A stretch of 64,000 nt of DNA from an uncultured Sutterella sp. (GTDB lineage Bacteria > Pseudomonadota > Gammaproteobacteria > Burkholderiales > Burkholderiaceae_F): contig CASEFX010000015.1 in assembly GCA_949287305.1 (NCBI GenBank), positions 16,543-80,542 on the forward strand, read 5' to 3'. Positions 44,332 through 53,540 of the stretch are shown here, piece by piece. The position numbers were made by a program, and so were the translations under genes. Position 1 is the stretch's first letter; every line of letters starts with the position of its first letter. The notes below the pieces were generated by a model. That model was not told where the DNA came from. It saw only the letters and a program-made list of their open reading frames with translations, and did no database searches.

Positions 44332-44688
44332 GGGGAATCTCCTTGGAGTCGGGGATGACGGAGCGGTGCGCCTCGAAGAGGAGACCGCAACCAACTACGC
44401 CTAAAGTCTAAGGAGAGCTAGTCCATAAGTCGAATATTGAAAATGTTATCTATTCGATAGGGTTGAGGTTATAGGTTGCCGTTTTGCCTCGGCAGAGCGG
44501 GGAAAGAGGGAGGGTCGTGCGCCGCGACGGGGAGTGGGCGGAGAGGTCGGCGGGAAGGCGGGAACGGCATGTGCGGATCCGGCAAGGCGAGGGACTGCGG
44601 TCGGGCGGCGGCTGGGGAATGGGAACGAGGCTCTCTTGGAAGGGAAATCACGGAGAGCGGGGAGGATGAGGAACGTGCGGCGTTTTCG
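44332..44688. other. Upstream region of the fumarase operon
   Basis: This holds the fumarase promoter, the inverted repeat at 44430-44457 and a GC-rich stretch with frames that look like chance. Confidence 0.4.
44430..44457. promoter_or_regulatory. Inverted repeat upstream of the fumarase operon
   Basis: TCGAATA (44430-44436) and TATTCGA (44451-44457) are perfect inverted arms 14 bases apart, 99 bases before the fumarase start. The flanking sequence is AT-rich like a promoter. Binding by the nearby LysR regulator is possible but unproven. Confidence 0.5.
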
Positions 44689-44689
44689 C

Positions 44690-44792
44690 GAAGAAGTGCT
44701 AGAATTTCCTGCCGTAGGGAAAGCTTTTATTGCACAGTTGGAGCTCCCTAAATAGTGCGAAGCCCGGTGTTACCAGCGCCGGGCTTTCGCAT
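44690..44792 (+). ncRNA. Candidate small RNA ending in a terminator
   Basis: TGCTAGAAT (44696-44704) resembles an extended -10 promoter. About 50 bases later a strong GC hairpin (GAAGCCCGG/CCGGGCTTTC, 44758-44788) is followed by ATTTCTTCT. No open frame fits between them. The hairpin would also work in the other direction for the ATPase gene, so a small RNA is only a possibility. Confidence 0.3.
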
Positions 44793-44888
44793 TTCTTCTA
44801 AGTTCCTTGCGGGAGATCTCGCCGTACCAGAAGGCAGACCGCAAAGGGGCGCCTTGCCTCTTCATAGAAGCAATGACTGTGGCAGGAC

Positions 44889-46235
44889 TTACAGATCTTC
44901 CATACTCCGGCAGGCGAGTTTCGTCGTGAACTTGCGGTACTCCGCATGGTTCGACAGGAAAAGATCTGCACGAGTCCGAAGTTTCTCTTCGTCGTACTTG
45001 TTTCGGTTTCGCTTCACCTCCGCAAAGAAAATTTCTTTGTCGAAGGGGTTCACCGCGACGATGTCGATTTCGTTTTCTCCCTTCCGATCCCACCAGGAAC
45101 CGACTTCACTGAAATCACCGGTTTCCCACAACTGTTGTTTGAAATAGCTCTCGAGGACGTGCCTTCCCATGAAGTCGGGGAGTGTTGCATTAACGTGCTC
45201 CAGGAGTCGGCGAACGTTCCCCTGTTCGATAAGCGCATAGTGCGGATTGATGTATCGAAACCAGAAGAGAAGGAAGGGGTCCGTCAGCACAAGGCGGTGA
45301 CCGCGGTTGTTGACGGCTCCGCCGACGGGTTCTTCACGACGGATGATTCGCCAGTGGTTTTCAAGTTTGTAGAGTTGGCTCTCGACATTCTGACTGCCGA
45401 AGGATGAAAGAATCTCGCTTCGCTTGGTTTTGCCTGCGGCAATCTTGGAAAGCGTTTCGAAATACAGAGCGTAGTCGTCCTTGAATTCGGTGTGTAGCAA
45501 GGTCTCCCCTTCCGTGATGAAGAAGGACGCGGGTGCCAGGACCGCGCGCAACATGGCGTCCGCATCCGTCTTTCCCGACTGCATCAACATTTCGATGTAT
45601 TTTGCGACGCCTCCCGTGATCATGTGAAGCGTCAACAGATCTTCCGCCCTGTAGTCCGGATTGTAATCGTGCAGGATCGTTTTCACCGTGGTTGTGGAGA
45701 AGGGCCGGAGCACGAGTTGGCCGTCCTTGCGTCCGTACAGCGGCGCATTGACGTTCTCGGTGATTTCTCTCATGGCCGTTGCTACGGAACCGGTGAGGAT
45801 CAGAAGCATCTTCGTCTTTTTGCGAAGGCGATCCCATAACTTCTGCAGTTCGCCGAAAAACGAAGGCTCAAGAGTCTCCAGATTTTGAAATTCGTCGATC
45901 ATGAGGACCATAGGCTGCGTTTCGGTCTTCCCCAAAAGATATTTGAAGAGAGAGGCAAAGGTCGAGAACGCGGCGTCCAATCCTTTAAGCCCGAGCATTC
46001 CGGCGTTTTCCTCCAAAAAGGCGCGGACATTTCCTTCGGCCGACAAGCCTTTGTTGACGAAGAGGAAAAGGTAGGGCACCCGACCGTTTTCGAAGACGTG
46101 GTTGACGAGCGAGGTCTTTCCAATGCGGCGTCTTCCGGTGATGACGAGCATGCGGCTGCAGTCGTTGAGCACCTGCTCGAGGCTGTCTTCAAGCCAGGCG
46201 GATTCTTCTTGGCGGTCGTAGAACGGAAAGGACAT
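44889..46235 (-). CDS. ATPase_2/DUF234-type AAA ATPase
   Basis: The 448-residue protein has a P-loop GRRRIGKTS near 35, a Walker B-like VLMIDEFQN near 112 and a sensor-like LLILTGS near 145. A winged helix region follows, and a C-terminal DUF234-like domain has a nuclease-type core (GENEIDIVAVNPFDKEIFFAEVKRN, Asp and Glu-X-Lys). Family members occur in archaea and bacteria and are often linked to accessory DNA or proposed to act in defence; the function is not known. It stands alone with its own promoter, which overlaps a 12-bp inverted repeat at 46279-46317. Confidence 0.85.
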   Translation of the reverse strand: MSFPFYDRQEESAWLEDSLEQVLNDCSRMLVITGRRRIGKTSLVNHVFENGRVPYLFLFVNKGLSAEGNVRAFLEENAGMLGLKGLDAAFSTFASLFKYLLGKTETQPMVLMIDEFQNLETLEPSFFGELQKLWDRLRKKTKMLLILTGSVATAMREITENVNAPLYGRKDGQLVLRPFSTTTVKTILHDYNPDYRAEDLLTLHMITGGVAKYIEMLMQSGKTDADAMLRAVLAPASFFITEGETLLHTEFKDDYALYFETLSKIAAGKTKRSEILSSFGSQNVESQLYKLENHWRIIRREEPVGGAVNNRGHRLVLTDPFLLFWFRYINPHYALIEQGNVRRLLEHVNATLPDFMGRHVLESYFKQQLWETGDFSEVGSWWDRKGENEIDIVAVNPFDKEIFFAEVKRNRNKYDEEKLRTRADLFLSNHAEYRKFTTKLACRSMEDL

Positions 46236-46267
46236 GATCGTACGGCGTGAACGGAGGATACGAGGGC

Positions 46268-46317
46268 ATTATATATCGAAAGCATTGCGACTAAAACACT
46301 TTTGATCGTAATGCTTT
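46268..46317 (-). promoter_or_regulatory. Promoter with overlapping inverted repeat before the ATPase gene
   Basis: A TATAAT box lies on the - strand at 46268-46273. Just upstream are inverted arms AAAGCATTGCGA (46279-46290) and TCGTAATGCTTT (46306-46317), 11 of 12 bases matching. A repressor bound there would block the promoter. A similar half site recurs near 51893-51924. Confidence 0.55.
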
Positions 46318-46464
46318 TTGAGTCAAGGCATACCCTTTCTTGCAGTAGCCGGTTAACCAAATGGTGAGAAGTCTGACGTGCCTCCGGAGAACTTTCTGGT
46401 CTTACAGAAAAAGAAGGACGCTCCGAAACATCATCTTCGCTGAAGCGTTTATGCGGCGTATGAA
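46318..46464. other. Gap between the ATPase promoter and a terminator
   Basis: No gene or repeat is seen here. Confidence 0.4.
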
Positions 46465-46492
46465 AAGGCCGGTCCATTTCTGAACCGGCCTT
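46465..46492 (-). terminator. Terminator of the flavoprotein at 46583
   Basis: AAGGCCGGT/ACCGGCCTT arms are followed on the - strand by TTTTC. A further stem GCGGGCG/CGCCCGC lies at 46507-46541. Confidence 0.8.
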
Positions 46493-46582
46493 GTGAGAGA
46501 TCTTTGCGGGCGACCTCGGTACTTTGCCTCACCGCCCGCAGAGAGTCGTCACGCCGACGACGCCCGGTCGCCGGCCTTTCGG

Positions 46583-48049
46583 TTACGCACCCGTCGCGGC
46601 GGACTCACCCGCAATGCGGCCGTATGTAAACGCGTCGCCCAAGGCGTTGCCGCCCACGCGGTTCGTCCCGTGGATGCCGCCCGTCACTTCGCCCGCGGCG
46701 TAGAGCCCCGGAATGACCTTGCCGTGACGGTCGAGCACTCGGGCCTTCACGTCGATCTTGACGCCGCCCATCGTGTGGTGGCGCGCCATCCCGATCGGAC
46801 CCGCATAGAAGGGAGCCTTTTCGATCTTGTGCGCGAGCATGCGCGGCGCACGGCCGAGCGGATCCTTCTTCGTGTCGACCGTCTTGTTGTATTCGGCGAT
46901 CGTCTTCTTGAGTTCCGCGGCGGGAACGCCGATCTTGCCTGCGAGTTCGTCGAGCGTCTGCGCTTCAAAGAGCGTGCCGTCGGCAAGCGCCTTCTTGTTC
47001 GTTTCGCCCTGGAACTTGTTGTCCGCGGCAAAGCCCACCGAGTCGGTGAGCGGATAGACGGTCTGACCGGTCTGCGCGAGCGTCGCGTCGCGGATCACGT
47101 CGCGGCGGGAGTCTTCGGCGACGAAGCGCTTCCCTTCCTTGTTGACAAAGATCGAGTATTCGATCACCTGAATGAGGTTGCCCTTCGACTTGTAGCCCGG
47201 GGCCGTGCCCGGAATGCACTGGATGTAGTCGAGACCGATCGCGAGCGCTCCGATGTCCTGCATGGCGACCAGGACTTCGCCTGTGGCGCCCGGCTGGTTC
47301 GTCGTGGAGAGTTTGGTGAGGCGCGGGTCGAAGTAGGCGCACATTTCGGCGTTGTAGGCGTAACCGCCCGCGGTCGCAACGACGCCCTTCGTGGCGCGCC
47401 AGTATTCCTTCTTCCCCTTTACTTCGACCTCGACACCGAGGACGCGGCCTTCCGACGGATTTTCACGGATGAAGGCTGTGACCTTGTGGTTGGTGAGGAC
47501 TTCGCCCTTCAGTTCTTTCAAGCGCTTCAGCATCGCTTCGACGTAGGCATAGCCCTTCTGACCCTGCGGGTTGCGGCAGCGGGGCCAGAGGCCGCCGTAG
47601 ATCTGATAGATCGGCGTGAAGGTGACGCCGAGCTTGCGGAACCATTCGACCGTTTCGGGCATCTTTTCGGCGTACTGGGCAACGAGCGCCGGGTCGGCGC
47701 GGAAGTCGCCCGCGGCGAGCGTCTGTTCGGTATGAAGCTTCGGGGAGTCTTCGATGCCGGCCTTCTTCGCTTCTTCCACAATGGCGCCGTTCATGCCGCC
47801 GCCCGAGACCATGGTGTTGCCGCCGGGCATGCCGAGCTTTTCAAGGATCGCGACCTTCGCGCCCTTTTCCAGCGCCGTGATGGCGGCGGCGAGACCCGCA
47901 CCGCCCGCGCCGACGATGATGACGTCGACGGTGTGATCCCACTTCTTGGGAATCGAGCAGAGGTCTGCGGCGTGCGCCGCGCCCGTGAGGCCGACGGCCG
48001 CGACGGCGGCGGTGGAACCGAAGAACTGACGACGGGAGATGTTGCTCAT
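46583..48049 (-). CDS. Tat-exported fumarate/urocanate reductase-type flavoprotein
   Basis: The 488-residue protein starts at 48049 after AAAGGAG, with a twin-arginine leader (SNISRRQFFGSTAAVAAVG) ending near AHA|A. The FAD motif is VVGAGGAGLAAA-like (IIVGAGGAGLAAAI). Of all copies in the window it keeps the fumarate reductase pattern best: RRD after KRFVAEDS (about 313), RHHTMGG (about 424) and TNRVGGNA (about 463). It should reduce an unsaturated carboxylate such as fumarate, urocanate or a related compound. The choice cannot be made by eye. It is monocistronic, with a terminator and a hairpin in its 5' leader. It lacks heme, so electrons must come from a separate cytochrome. Confidence 0.92.
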   Translation of the reverse strand: MSNISRRQFFGSTAAVAAVGLTGAAHAADLCSIPKKWDHTVDVIIVGAGGAGLAAAITALEKGAKVAILEKLGMPGGNTMVSGGGMNGAIVEEAKKAGIEDSPKLHTEQTLAAGDFRADPALVAQYAEKMPETVEWFRKLGVTFTPIYQIYGGLWPRCRNPQGQKGYAYVEAMLKRLKELKGEVLTNHKVTAFIRENPSEGRVLGVEVEVKGKKEYWRATKGVVATAGGYAYNAEMCAYFDPRLTKLSTTNQPGATGEVLVAMQDIGALAIGLDYIQCIPGTAPGYKSKGNLIQVIEYSIFVNKEGKRFVAEDSRRDVIRDATLAQTGQTVYPLTDSVGFAADNKFQGETNKKALADGTLFEAQTLDELAGKIGVPAAELKKTIAEYNKTVDTKKDPLGRAPRMLAHKIEKAPFYAGPIGMARHHTMGGVKIDVKARVLDRHGKVIPGLYAAGEVTGGIHGTNRVGGNALGDAFTYGRIAGESAATGA

Positions 48050-48072
48050 AAAGAACTCCTTTTTTAGACGGG

Positions 48073-48114
48073 GCGGGGCGGACGGAGGTCGTATGGCAGT
48101 GGGATCCGCCCCGC
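48073..48114 (-). promoter_or_regulatory. Hairpin in the 5' leader of the flavoprotein at 46583
   Basis: A 10-bp stem GCGGGGCGGA/TCCGCCCCGC lies 24 to 65 bases before the start codon, just upstream of the ribosome binding site. It could affect mRNA stability or translation, or be a terminator for upstream read-through. Confidence 0.4.
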
Positions 48115-48666
48115 GGCCCGTCAAGAGAAAATGCGCTTCGTACAAGTTCATGGTAGGTGCGGGAGGAGGGGGAAGTCATTCGATCTTTCCCTATGGTTGA
48201 TGTGCGAAATCGTGAACGAACGTTCAAATTTCTGAAGATTTGTTGCTTGAGTTGAAATGGGGCTTGATAGATAAATGTGGGGTCTCGTTGGCTCGAAGAG
48301 GAGGAGGGTTTGGGGTTGTTTCGGCATAGCGTTAGGAAGGAGGAAGGTGCTTCTCGGCAGGATTGACGGTGTCGGGAATGGCGCAGAGAATTGAAAGGGA
48401 CGGAACAACGGTGCCCAAAGGACGGAAGATGGACGGTGGTAAACGGACACTTGATGCGAGGCAACCTGTGAGGACGGGTTCGGGAAACACCCTCCGAAGT
48501 GATAAGTGCACGCAGGTTACACTTGATCTTCAAGACAGACTGTCGGGTTCTCTCAGATTCCGACGCCAACCCGAGAGTGACCATCAATGAGAAGGATCCT
48601 TCCGATGAGTGCGAGGCCTGCGTCTTCGCGATGTCACTCGTCGCCTAAGAGGAAAAGGAAGCAAAC
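48115..48666. other. Divergent gap between a flavoprotein and mcrB
   Basis: No gene recognised. It should contain the promoters of both flanking genes. AGGAAG just before 48667 is the ribosome binding site for the McrB-like gene. Confidence 0.4.
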
Positions 48667-50139
48667 ATGAAGGAAAAAGATGCCGTCGACGACCTGGTCG
48701 ACCTTTTGCGAGTGAAGAAGAACCTCATTCTTCAGGGGGCGCCCGGGACCGGCAAAACCTATGCCGTGCCGGAAATCGTGACGCGGCTCTGCGGCCTCAC
48801 GAAGCCGGGCGACGACCGCGAAACGATCATGAGGGCTTACCACGAGCTCAAGACGGCTAAAAGAGCGGTCTTCACCACCTTCCACCCGACCTTGGACTAT
48901 GAGCACTTTGTCGAGGGCTGGCAACCCAAGCCCCCGAAGGAAGGAGATCCGGACGAGAACGAGGAGGTGGAAGGAGAATCGGGAGAGGCTTTCATCCTTC
49001 AAGACGGGATATTCAAAGACATTGCTCTGCGGGCCGCCGACGGCGTGGCTTCAGGGCGACAGAAGCTGATTTCCCCCGAGGGAACCAACGTCTTCTTCCC
49101 CGAGGGAACCAACGTCTGGAAGGTTTCTCTTGAGGGAAGCGGTCCCAATGAGCTGAGAACGGACTGCCTGGCCAACAACCGCATCCGCATCGGTCTTTGG
49201 TGGAACGAGGCGCATACCGTTGACGAGGTCCGCAAGCTGATCAAAGAACGTTGCACGGGGAGTCGTCCCCTCAACGCTTTTTGCAACAAGATGAAAAAGG
49301 GAGACGTGGTCGTTTCCTGCTATTCCGCCACGCACACCGACGCGGTGGGCATCGTGGAGGGAGACGCTGAGTTCTTGCCCGGTGAGGATTACAGGGGGTA
49401 TCCGCTCTGTCGGAAGGTGAAGTGGCTCTGGAAGGGCGATCCCGTGGCGATTGCCGACTACATGGAGAACTATTCCTTCACCTTGAGTACGGTGTATTCC
49501 ATCACGAAGCGCTTCACCACGAACCGCGTGCTCGAGTTCATGAAGAACCGGGGATTGTTGCAAGGAAAAACGGTTGAATATCCGCCCTTCGTGCTCGTCA
49601 TCGATGAGATCAACCGCGGGAACATTTCGAAGATTTTCGGGGAACTCATCACGTTGCTCGAACCGGACAAGCGCAAGAGAAAGGGCGTCGACGAGGGAGA
49701 AAGTTGTCGGTTGGCATACTCCAACGATGAAGAATTCAGCGTGCCGCCCAATCTCTTCGTCATCGGTACGATGAACACCGCCGACCGCAGCATCGGAATG
49801 CTCGACTACGCCCTGCGACGCCGTTTTGTCTTCCATACGCTCACGCCGAAGGTGCTCGAAGCGAATTTTGCTCGGGACGCCTTCCTGAAGGTGGGCAGGC
49901 TTTTCGTGGAGGATCCGGAAGCAACTTCTCCGAAGGCGGAACGCGACACGCTGTCGGAAGAATTCGATCCGCTCGACGTTTGGCCCGGGCACAGCTACTT
50001 CATCACGAAGGAGATGCCCATCCAACAGCGCTGGCGTTACGAAATCCGTCCGCTTCTCATGGAATACGTGCGCGACGGCGTGCTCAAGCCCAAGGCTCTC
50101 GAGAAGATCCGTGACATGGACAAGGAATTCGCCCTATGA
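48667..50139 (+). CDS. McrB-like AAA+ NTPase with an inserted PUA/EVE-like domain
   Basis: The 490-residue protein is a type IV restriction motor. Walker A is QGAPGTGKTYA at about 24, Walker B LVIDEINRGNISKIFGE at about 316-332, and the McrB signature is GTMNTADRS with ALRRRFVFH. Between Walker A and B lies an insert (about 100-270) that reads like a PUA/EVE fold (RIRIGLWWNEAHT, DVVVSCYSATHTDAVGIV). EVE-type modules read modified bases; here the insert could recognise methylated or otherwise modified DNA in place of an N-terminal reader. There is no separate N-terminal reader domain. The stop overlaps the McrC start by four bases. The role is restriction of modified foreign DNA. Confidence 0.85.
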   Translation: MKEKDAVDDLVDLLRVKKNLILQGAPGTGKTYAVPEIVTRLCGLTKPGDDRETIMRAYHELKTAKRAVFTTFHPTLDYEHFVEGWQPKPPKEGDPDENEEVEGESGEAFILQDGIFKDIALRAADGVASGRQKLISPEGTNVFFPEGTNVWKVSLEGSGPNELRTDCLANNRIRIGLWWNEAHTVDEVRKLIKERCTGSRPLNAFCNKMKKGDVVVSCYSATHTDAVGIVEGDAEFLPGEDYRGYPLCRKVKWLWKGDPVAIADYMENYSFTLSTVYSITKRFTTNRVLEFMKNRGLLQGKTVEYPPFVLVIDEINRGNISKIFGELITLLEPDKRKRKGVDEGESCRLAYSNDEEFSVPPNLFVIGTMNTADRSIGMLDYALRRRFVFHTLTPKVLEANFARDAFLKVGRLFVEDPEATSPKAERDTLSEEFDPLDVWPGHSYFITKEMPIQQRWRYEIRPLLMEYVRDGVLKPKALEKIRDMDKEFAL

Positions 50140-51521
50140 CCGCCGAGGTCGTTGCGCTCAGGGAACACTCATCCGAGGATGTCGTCTACCGCACCGGTCC
50201 CGGCACGTCCGAGGCCCTTCGGGAGGCTCTCAGGGGATTGTGCGGAAAGACCGCCGAGAAGCGCTACGCCTGTGGGCGGGGGGATCCCGCGGCCCTTTCC
50301 TGGCGGGTCGAGCCGTGCGGAGAGGGAGAGTTCGATGTACGCGTCGATACGTCCTTTTTCGTCGGGGCGGACTGGATCGTTCCGGGTTATCTTGCCGTCT
50401 GCGTCGTTCCGAAGTTGGATCGGGTAGGTTCTGCCGGAGAGAGGCGCGCCGATACGCTTCGAATGCTGCGGGATGCGCTCGCCGACCCGGACCCCGATCC
50501 GGAGCGTTTTTCGGAACTGGCGGGACTCTTTGAAATTCATTTTGACCGTCCGGCCGTTCCGCTTCGGGACGAGGCGGAGGACCTCGGGCTGTTCCTGGCG
50601 GCGCTCTATCTCGCGTGCCTCGCCAAGATCGTGAAGAAGGGGCTTAAAAAGCATTTCTATCCGGTCGACGAGGCTTTCTGCCGAAAGATCAAAGGACGGA
50701 TTCTCTTTCCCGCGACGCTGGCGAGACGTTCTTCGCCGCGCCTGGCCGACCGTATTGAATGCCGACATCAGGAGTTCGGTGTCGATACGGCTGAAAACCA
50801 AGCGTTGAAGCGGGCGCTTCGCATTTTGTCGACGTCATTCCTGCGAATGGAAGGAAGGGGCGCGGCAAAGGATCTCGCCGCCGAGACGTTGCGCATACTG
50901 CGATACTTTGAGACCGTGTCGGACGTGAGCGTTCGGGCGGTGGAGGCCGCACGCCTTTCCAAGAAGACGAATCCCGTCTATCGCGAATACGTGACGGCAC
51001 TGAAACTCGCGGAAAAGATCATACGAGGCGAATCGTTCGGTTCTCAGAGGGAAGTTGCGGAAAAGACCGTCCCCGCGCACTGGATCGACATGTCGAAGCT
51101 CTTTGAACTCTACGTACTCGCGAAGCTACGTAAAAAATTTCGGGGAGAGGGAAGAATTCACTATCAGTACTGCGTTCGCCGCCAATATCCCGACTTTCTC
51201 TGTGCGCTCGGCGAGAAGGCGGACGGTACGAAATTCCCGCCCTATTTCGTTGCGGACGCCAAGTACAAGCCCCGCTACGCCGAAGGAAACGTCAATCAGG
51301 TGGACGACGATCGCCAACTTGCCGGCTACGCTCGTCTCAAGGGCGTGCTCGATCACTTTGAGACCCGCGGCCGCAGTCGGGAGGACCGCTTGCAGATGCT
51401 TCCCTGCGTACTCATTTATCCGGATCAGTCGGAGAGTGAAGAACTGTCCTCCGAACGACTCCGGGAGATTGATGGTTGGGAAGAGTATTACAAGATTGGA
51501 CTGCGTTTGCCGGAACGTTGA
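50136..51521 (+). CDS. McrC-like nuclease subunit
   Basis: The 461-residue protein is the partner of the McrB-like motor, with an ATGA overlap. The N-terminal half has the McrC beta-rich region (ERRADTLRMLRDAL). The C-terminal half holds a PD-(D/E)xK nuclease core: YPDFL near 352, then ADAKYK near 375. The central part has conserved helices (VDTAENQALKRALR) typical of McrC. It should cut DNA when the motor translocates. Together the two genes are a complete type IV system with no modification enzyme, as expected. Confidence 0.87.
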   Translation: MTAEVVALREHSSEDVVYRTGPGTSEALREALRGLCGKTAEKRYACGRGDPAALSWRVEPCGEGEFDVRVDTSFFVGADWIVPGYLAVCVVPKLDRVGSAGERRADTLRMLRDALADPDPDPERFSELAGLFEIHFDRPAVPLRDEAEDLGLFLAALYLACLAKIVKKGLKKHFYPVDEAFCRKIKGRILFPATLARRSSPRLADRIECRHQEFGVDTAENQALKRALRILSTSFLRMEGRGAAKDLAAETLRILRYFETVSDVSVRAVEAARLSKKTNPVYREYVTALKLAEKIIRGESFGSQREVAEKTVPAHWIDMSKLFELYVLAKLRKKFRGEGRIHYQYCVRRQYPDFLCALGEKADGTKFPPYFVADAKYKPRYAEGNVNQVDDDRQLAGYARLKGVLDHFETRGRSREDRLQMLPCVLIYPDQSESEELSSERLREIDGWEEYYKIGLRLPER

Positions 51522-52135
51522 CGGGGCGACAGGGTAGGGAGGACGCCGTCGAGTAACGTTTCGCCCCTGTCGTTCCTCGATACGGAGCAATCTCGGTAAA
51601 GCGTTATGCGGGATTTCGTGCGGGCGGGCTTCCGGCCTCCTCCTTCGTGGAGGCCGGGAAGAAAGACGTCATCAGTTTGCCTTGGCCCGAGCGGCCGCCT
51701 TGGACTTCGCTTAGGGGGCTTCGCCCCCGGTCCGCATCGGGGAAAGAGGCCGACGGCTTATGTCTGCGGTCTTCGGGGCGCGGCGGCCGGTTGGGGTCAA
51801 GCCCGGCTGTCGGGCGTGCGGTCGGGGGCGAGCGCCTTCGACGGGACCGATGGTCGGAGCGGGCAATTTTGAACGTTCCAATAAAGTGTTCTGACGAAAA
51901 GTCTTTCGGTCGTAATGCTTTTTTCCCGTCATAACGTTGCGGCTTTATGGACGGAAGTCGGAGGATGACCGGGGCGGCATTTTTGGCAAAACGATGCCGA
52001 AAGATGTCGCCCCGGGCAAGAAGAATGTCGCCGCCGTCCGTGTCCTCGGTGCGGCGGGACCGCTATAAAAAGGAGAAAAGGAACGGGCCCTCTCTTTGGG
52101 CTCTCCCCCGTCGAATCCTCTCTCGCGAACACCCC
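51522..52135. other. Intergenic region after mcrC with a copy of the ATPase promoter repeat
   Basis: No gene recognised in 614 bases. The stretch 51893-51924 (GACGAAAA, then GGTCGTAATGCTTTTTT) resembles 46288-46319 upstream of the DUF234 ATPase. The GC-rich frames are likely chance. Confidence 0.5.
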
Positions 52136-52606
52136 ATGACCGTCGAAGAAAAGCTCCACAGCCTCGGCCTCGCCTTGCCTCTGCCCTCCGTTCCCGCGGA
52201 CGTCTACCGCCGCACCCGGCGCGTCGGCAATCTCGTCTATGTGGCGGGGCACACGCCCAACATCGACAGCCGTCTTCAGCCCGAGTACGTGGGCGTCGTG
52301 GGGCGCGACATTACGCCCGAACTCGCGAAGAAGGGAGCCGAGCTTTCGGGCCTCAACATCCTTGCGGCCCTCAAGGCCGAAGTGGGGAGCCTCGACAAGG
52401 TGAAGGGATTCGTGCAGATTTTGGGGTACGTTCGCAGCGCTCCCGACTTCGGCGGCCAGCCCGGCGTCATCAACGGCGCATCCGAACTCTTCGTCGCGCT
52501 TTACGGTGAAGGAGGCCTTGCGGCTCGCATGGCGCTCGGAATGAACGAGCTCCCCGAAGGGGCGTGCGTGGAGATCTGTGCGATCGCCGAAGTGGATCCC
52601 GACTGA
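52136..52606 (+). CDS. RidA/YjgF-family protein
   Basis: The 156-residue protein has the trimeric RidA fold (YjgF/endoribonuclease L-PSP). The core runs VGNLVYVAGHTPNIDS, then ALKAEVGSLDKVKGFVQILG and ending AARMALGMNELPEGACVEI, with an Arg in the position used by RidA for substrate carboxylates. RidA proteins hydrolyse reactive enamine/imine intermediates from amino acid metabolism. The N-terminal extension and the PEYVGVVG segment place it in a subgroup distinct from classic RidA. The start at 52136 agrees with the domain start. It stands alone, with a terminator 30 bases after the stop. Confidence 0.88.
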   Translation: MTVEEKLHSLGLALPLPSVPADVYRRTRRVGNLVYVAGHTPNIDSRLQPEYVGVVGRDITPELAKKGAELSGLNILAALKAEVGSLDKVKGFVQILGYVRSAPDFGGQPGVINGASELFVALYGEGGLAARMALGMNELPEGACVEICAIAEVDPD

Positions 52607-52635
52607 GACAACACGGCAAAACCGTGAAACAACAC

Positions 52636-52685
52636 GGGGCCGCTCGACCTCCTTGGCGGGATGGGGCGGGCGGCTCCGTTCTTTT
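52636..52685 (+). terminator. Terminator of the RidA gene
   Basis: GGGGCCGCTCG/CGGGCGGCTCC arms are followed by GTTCTTTT on the + strand. Confidence 0.6.
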
Positions 52686-52994
52686 CCTCTTCCGTACCGC
52701 AGCGTTCCGTTTATCTCGGCATGACGACGAATAGAGCTCGGAAACGAACGGGAGAGTCCGGAACGGCGGCGGGAGCGCGCGGTTGTTGCATTTGGACGAA
52801 TCCGAGAGACCGTTTCGAGGAATCACCGCCGTCTTGCGGCTGTTCGCACCGTTTTCCCGATAGGGAGGCAGAGGAATCCCGAACGCCGTCGTATACTGGA
52901 TCGCAGTTCCGGCGTCTCCCTGCGGGAGAGCAAGTCCGCCGTTTTGTTCACCGACCGCTTCCCAAGCGGTCTTTCCTTACGAGCCCTTCGTCCC
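52686..52994. other. Gap before the membrane protein gene
   Basis: No gene is seen. An inverted GGGAGA/TCTCCC region near 52915 is weak. Confidence 0.3.
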
Positions 52995-53540
52995 ATGCCC
53001 AAAGAACTCCGTGCCATGCTCATCGATCCGCAGGGAAACGTTCAGGAATACAGGACTTCCATGAACGAGCTCACGGTGGACGATCTTCGCTCGGAGAGGC
53101 TCTGGGGACCCTGGTTCGATCTCGGAAGCATCACCGAAATCGAAATCGTGTACTCGGTGCGGCATTCGACACCCGCCATCGACGGACTTCTCTCGATGCT
53201 TGGCGGCGCGGCGGTGGGCGGGGCCGCGGGGGCGGCCGTGATGGCTTATTTCTTCTCGAAAGACCGAGGGCATGTCGTCTGCTACACCAATGTGAAGCTC
53301 GCCGGTCACGGCGACGCGGTCTTTAAGTTTATTGCGGACGAGCCCATCGTCGACAAAGTCTTCCTGATCATTGAAGAGAAAAACTATTTCGGACAACGGA
53401 CTCCGAACCTTACGTGGGCTTTCTTCCGTTGGTTCGACAATCTTTTGGAAACCATTCGCTGGGTGAGCATCAAGGTCATCTGGATCTGCGCCACGCTCAT
53501 TGCCATTCTGGCGACGTACGACTTCTTGACGGGGGAATGA
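52995..53540 (+). CDS. Small membrane protein of unknown function
   Basis: The 181-residue protein has two predicted membrane helices. The first is glycine- and alanine-rich (LLSMLGGAAVGGAAGAAVMA, about 55-77). The second is at the C-terminus (VSIKVIWICATLIAILATYD). Between them is a soluble part with a strand-helix pattern (VVCYTNVKLAGHGDAVFKFI). I recognise no family. The ATG at 52995 is chosen as the first ATG; the frame extends upstream with a TTG, and an ATG at 53016 is also possible. No clear ribosome binding site exists for any. The next gene, LysR, is on the same strand 165 bases away. Confidence 0.55.
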   Translation: MPKELRAMLIDPQGNVQEYRTSMNELTVDDLRSERLWGPWFDLGSITEIEIVYSVRHSTPAIDGLLSMLGGAAVGGAAGAAVMAYFFSKDRGHVVCYTNVKLAGHGDAVFKFIADEPIVDKVFLIIEEKNYFGQRTPNLTWAFFRWFDNLLETIRWVSIKVIWICATLIAILATYDFLTGE

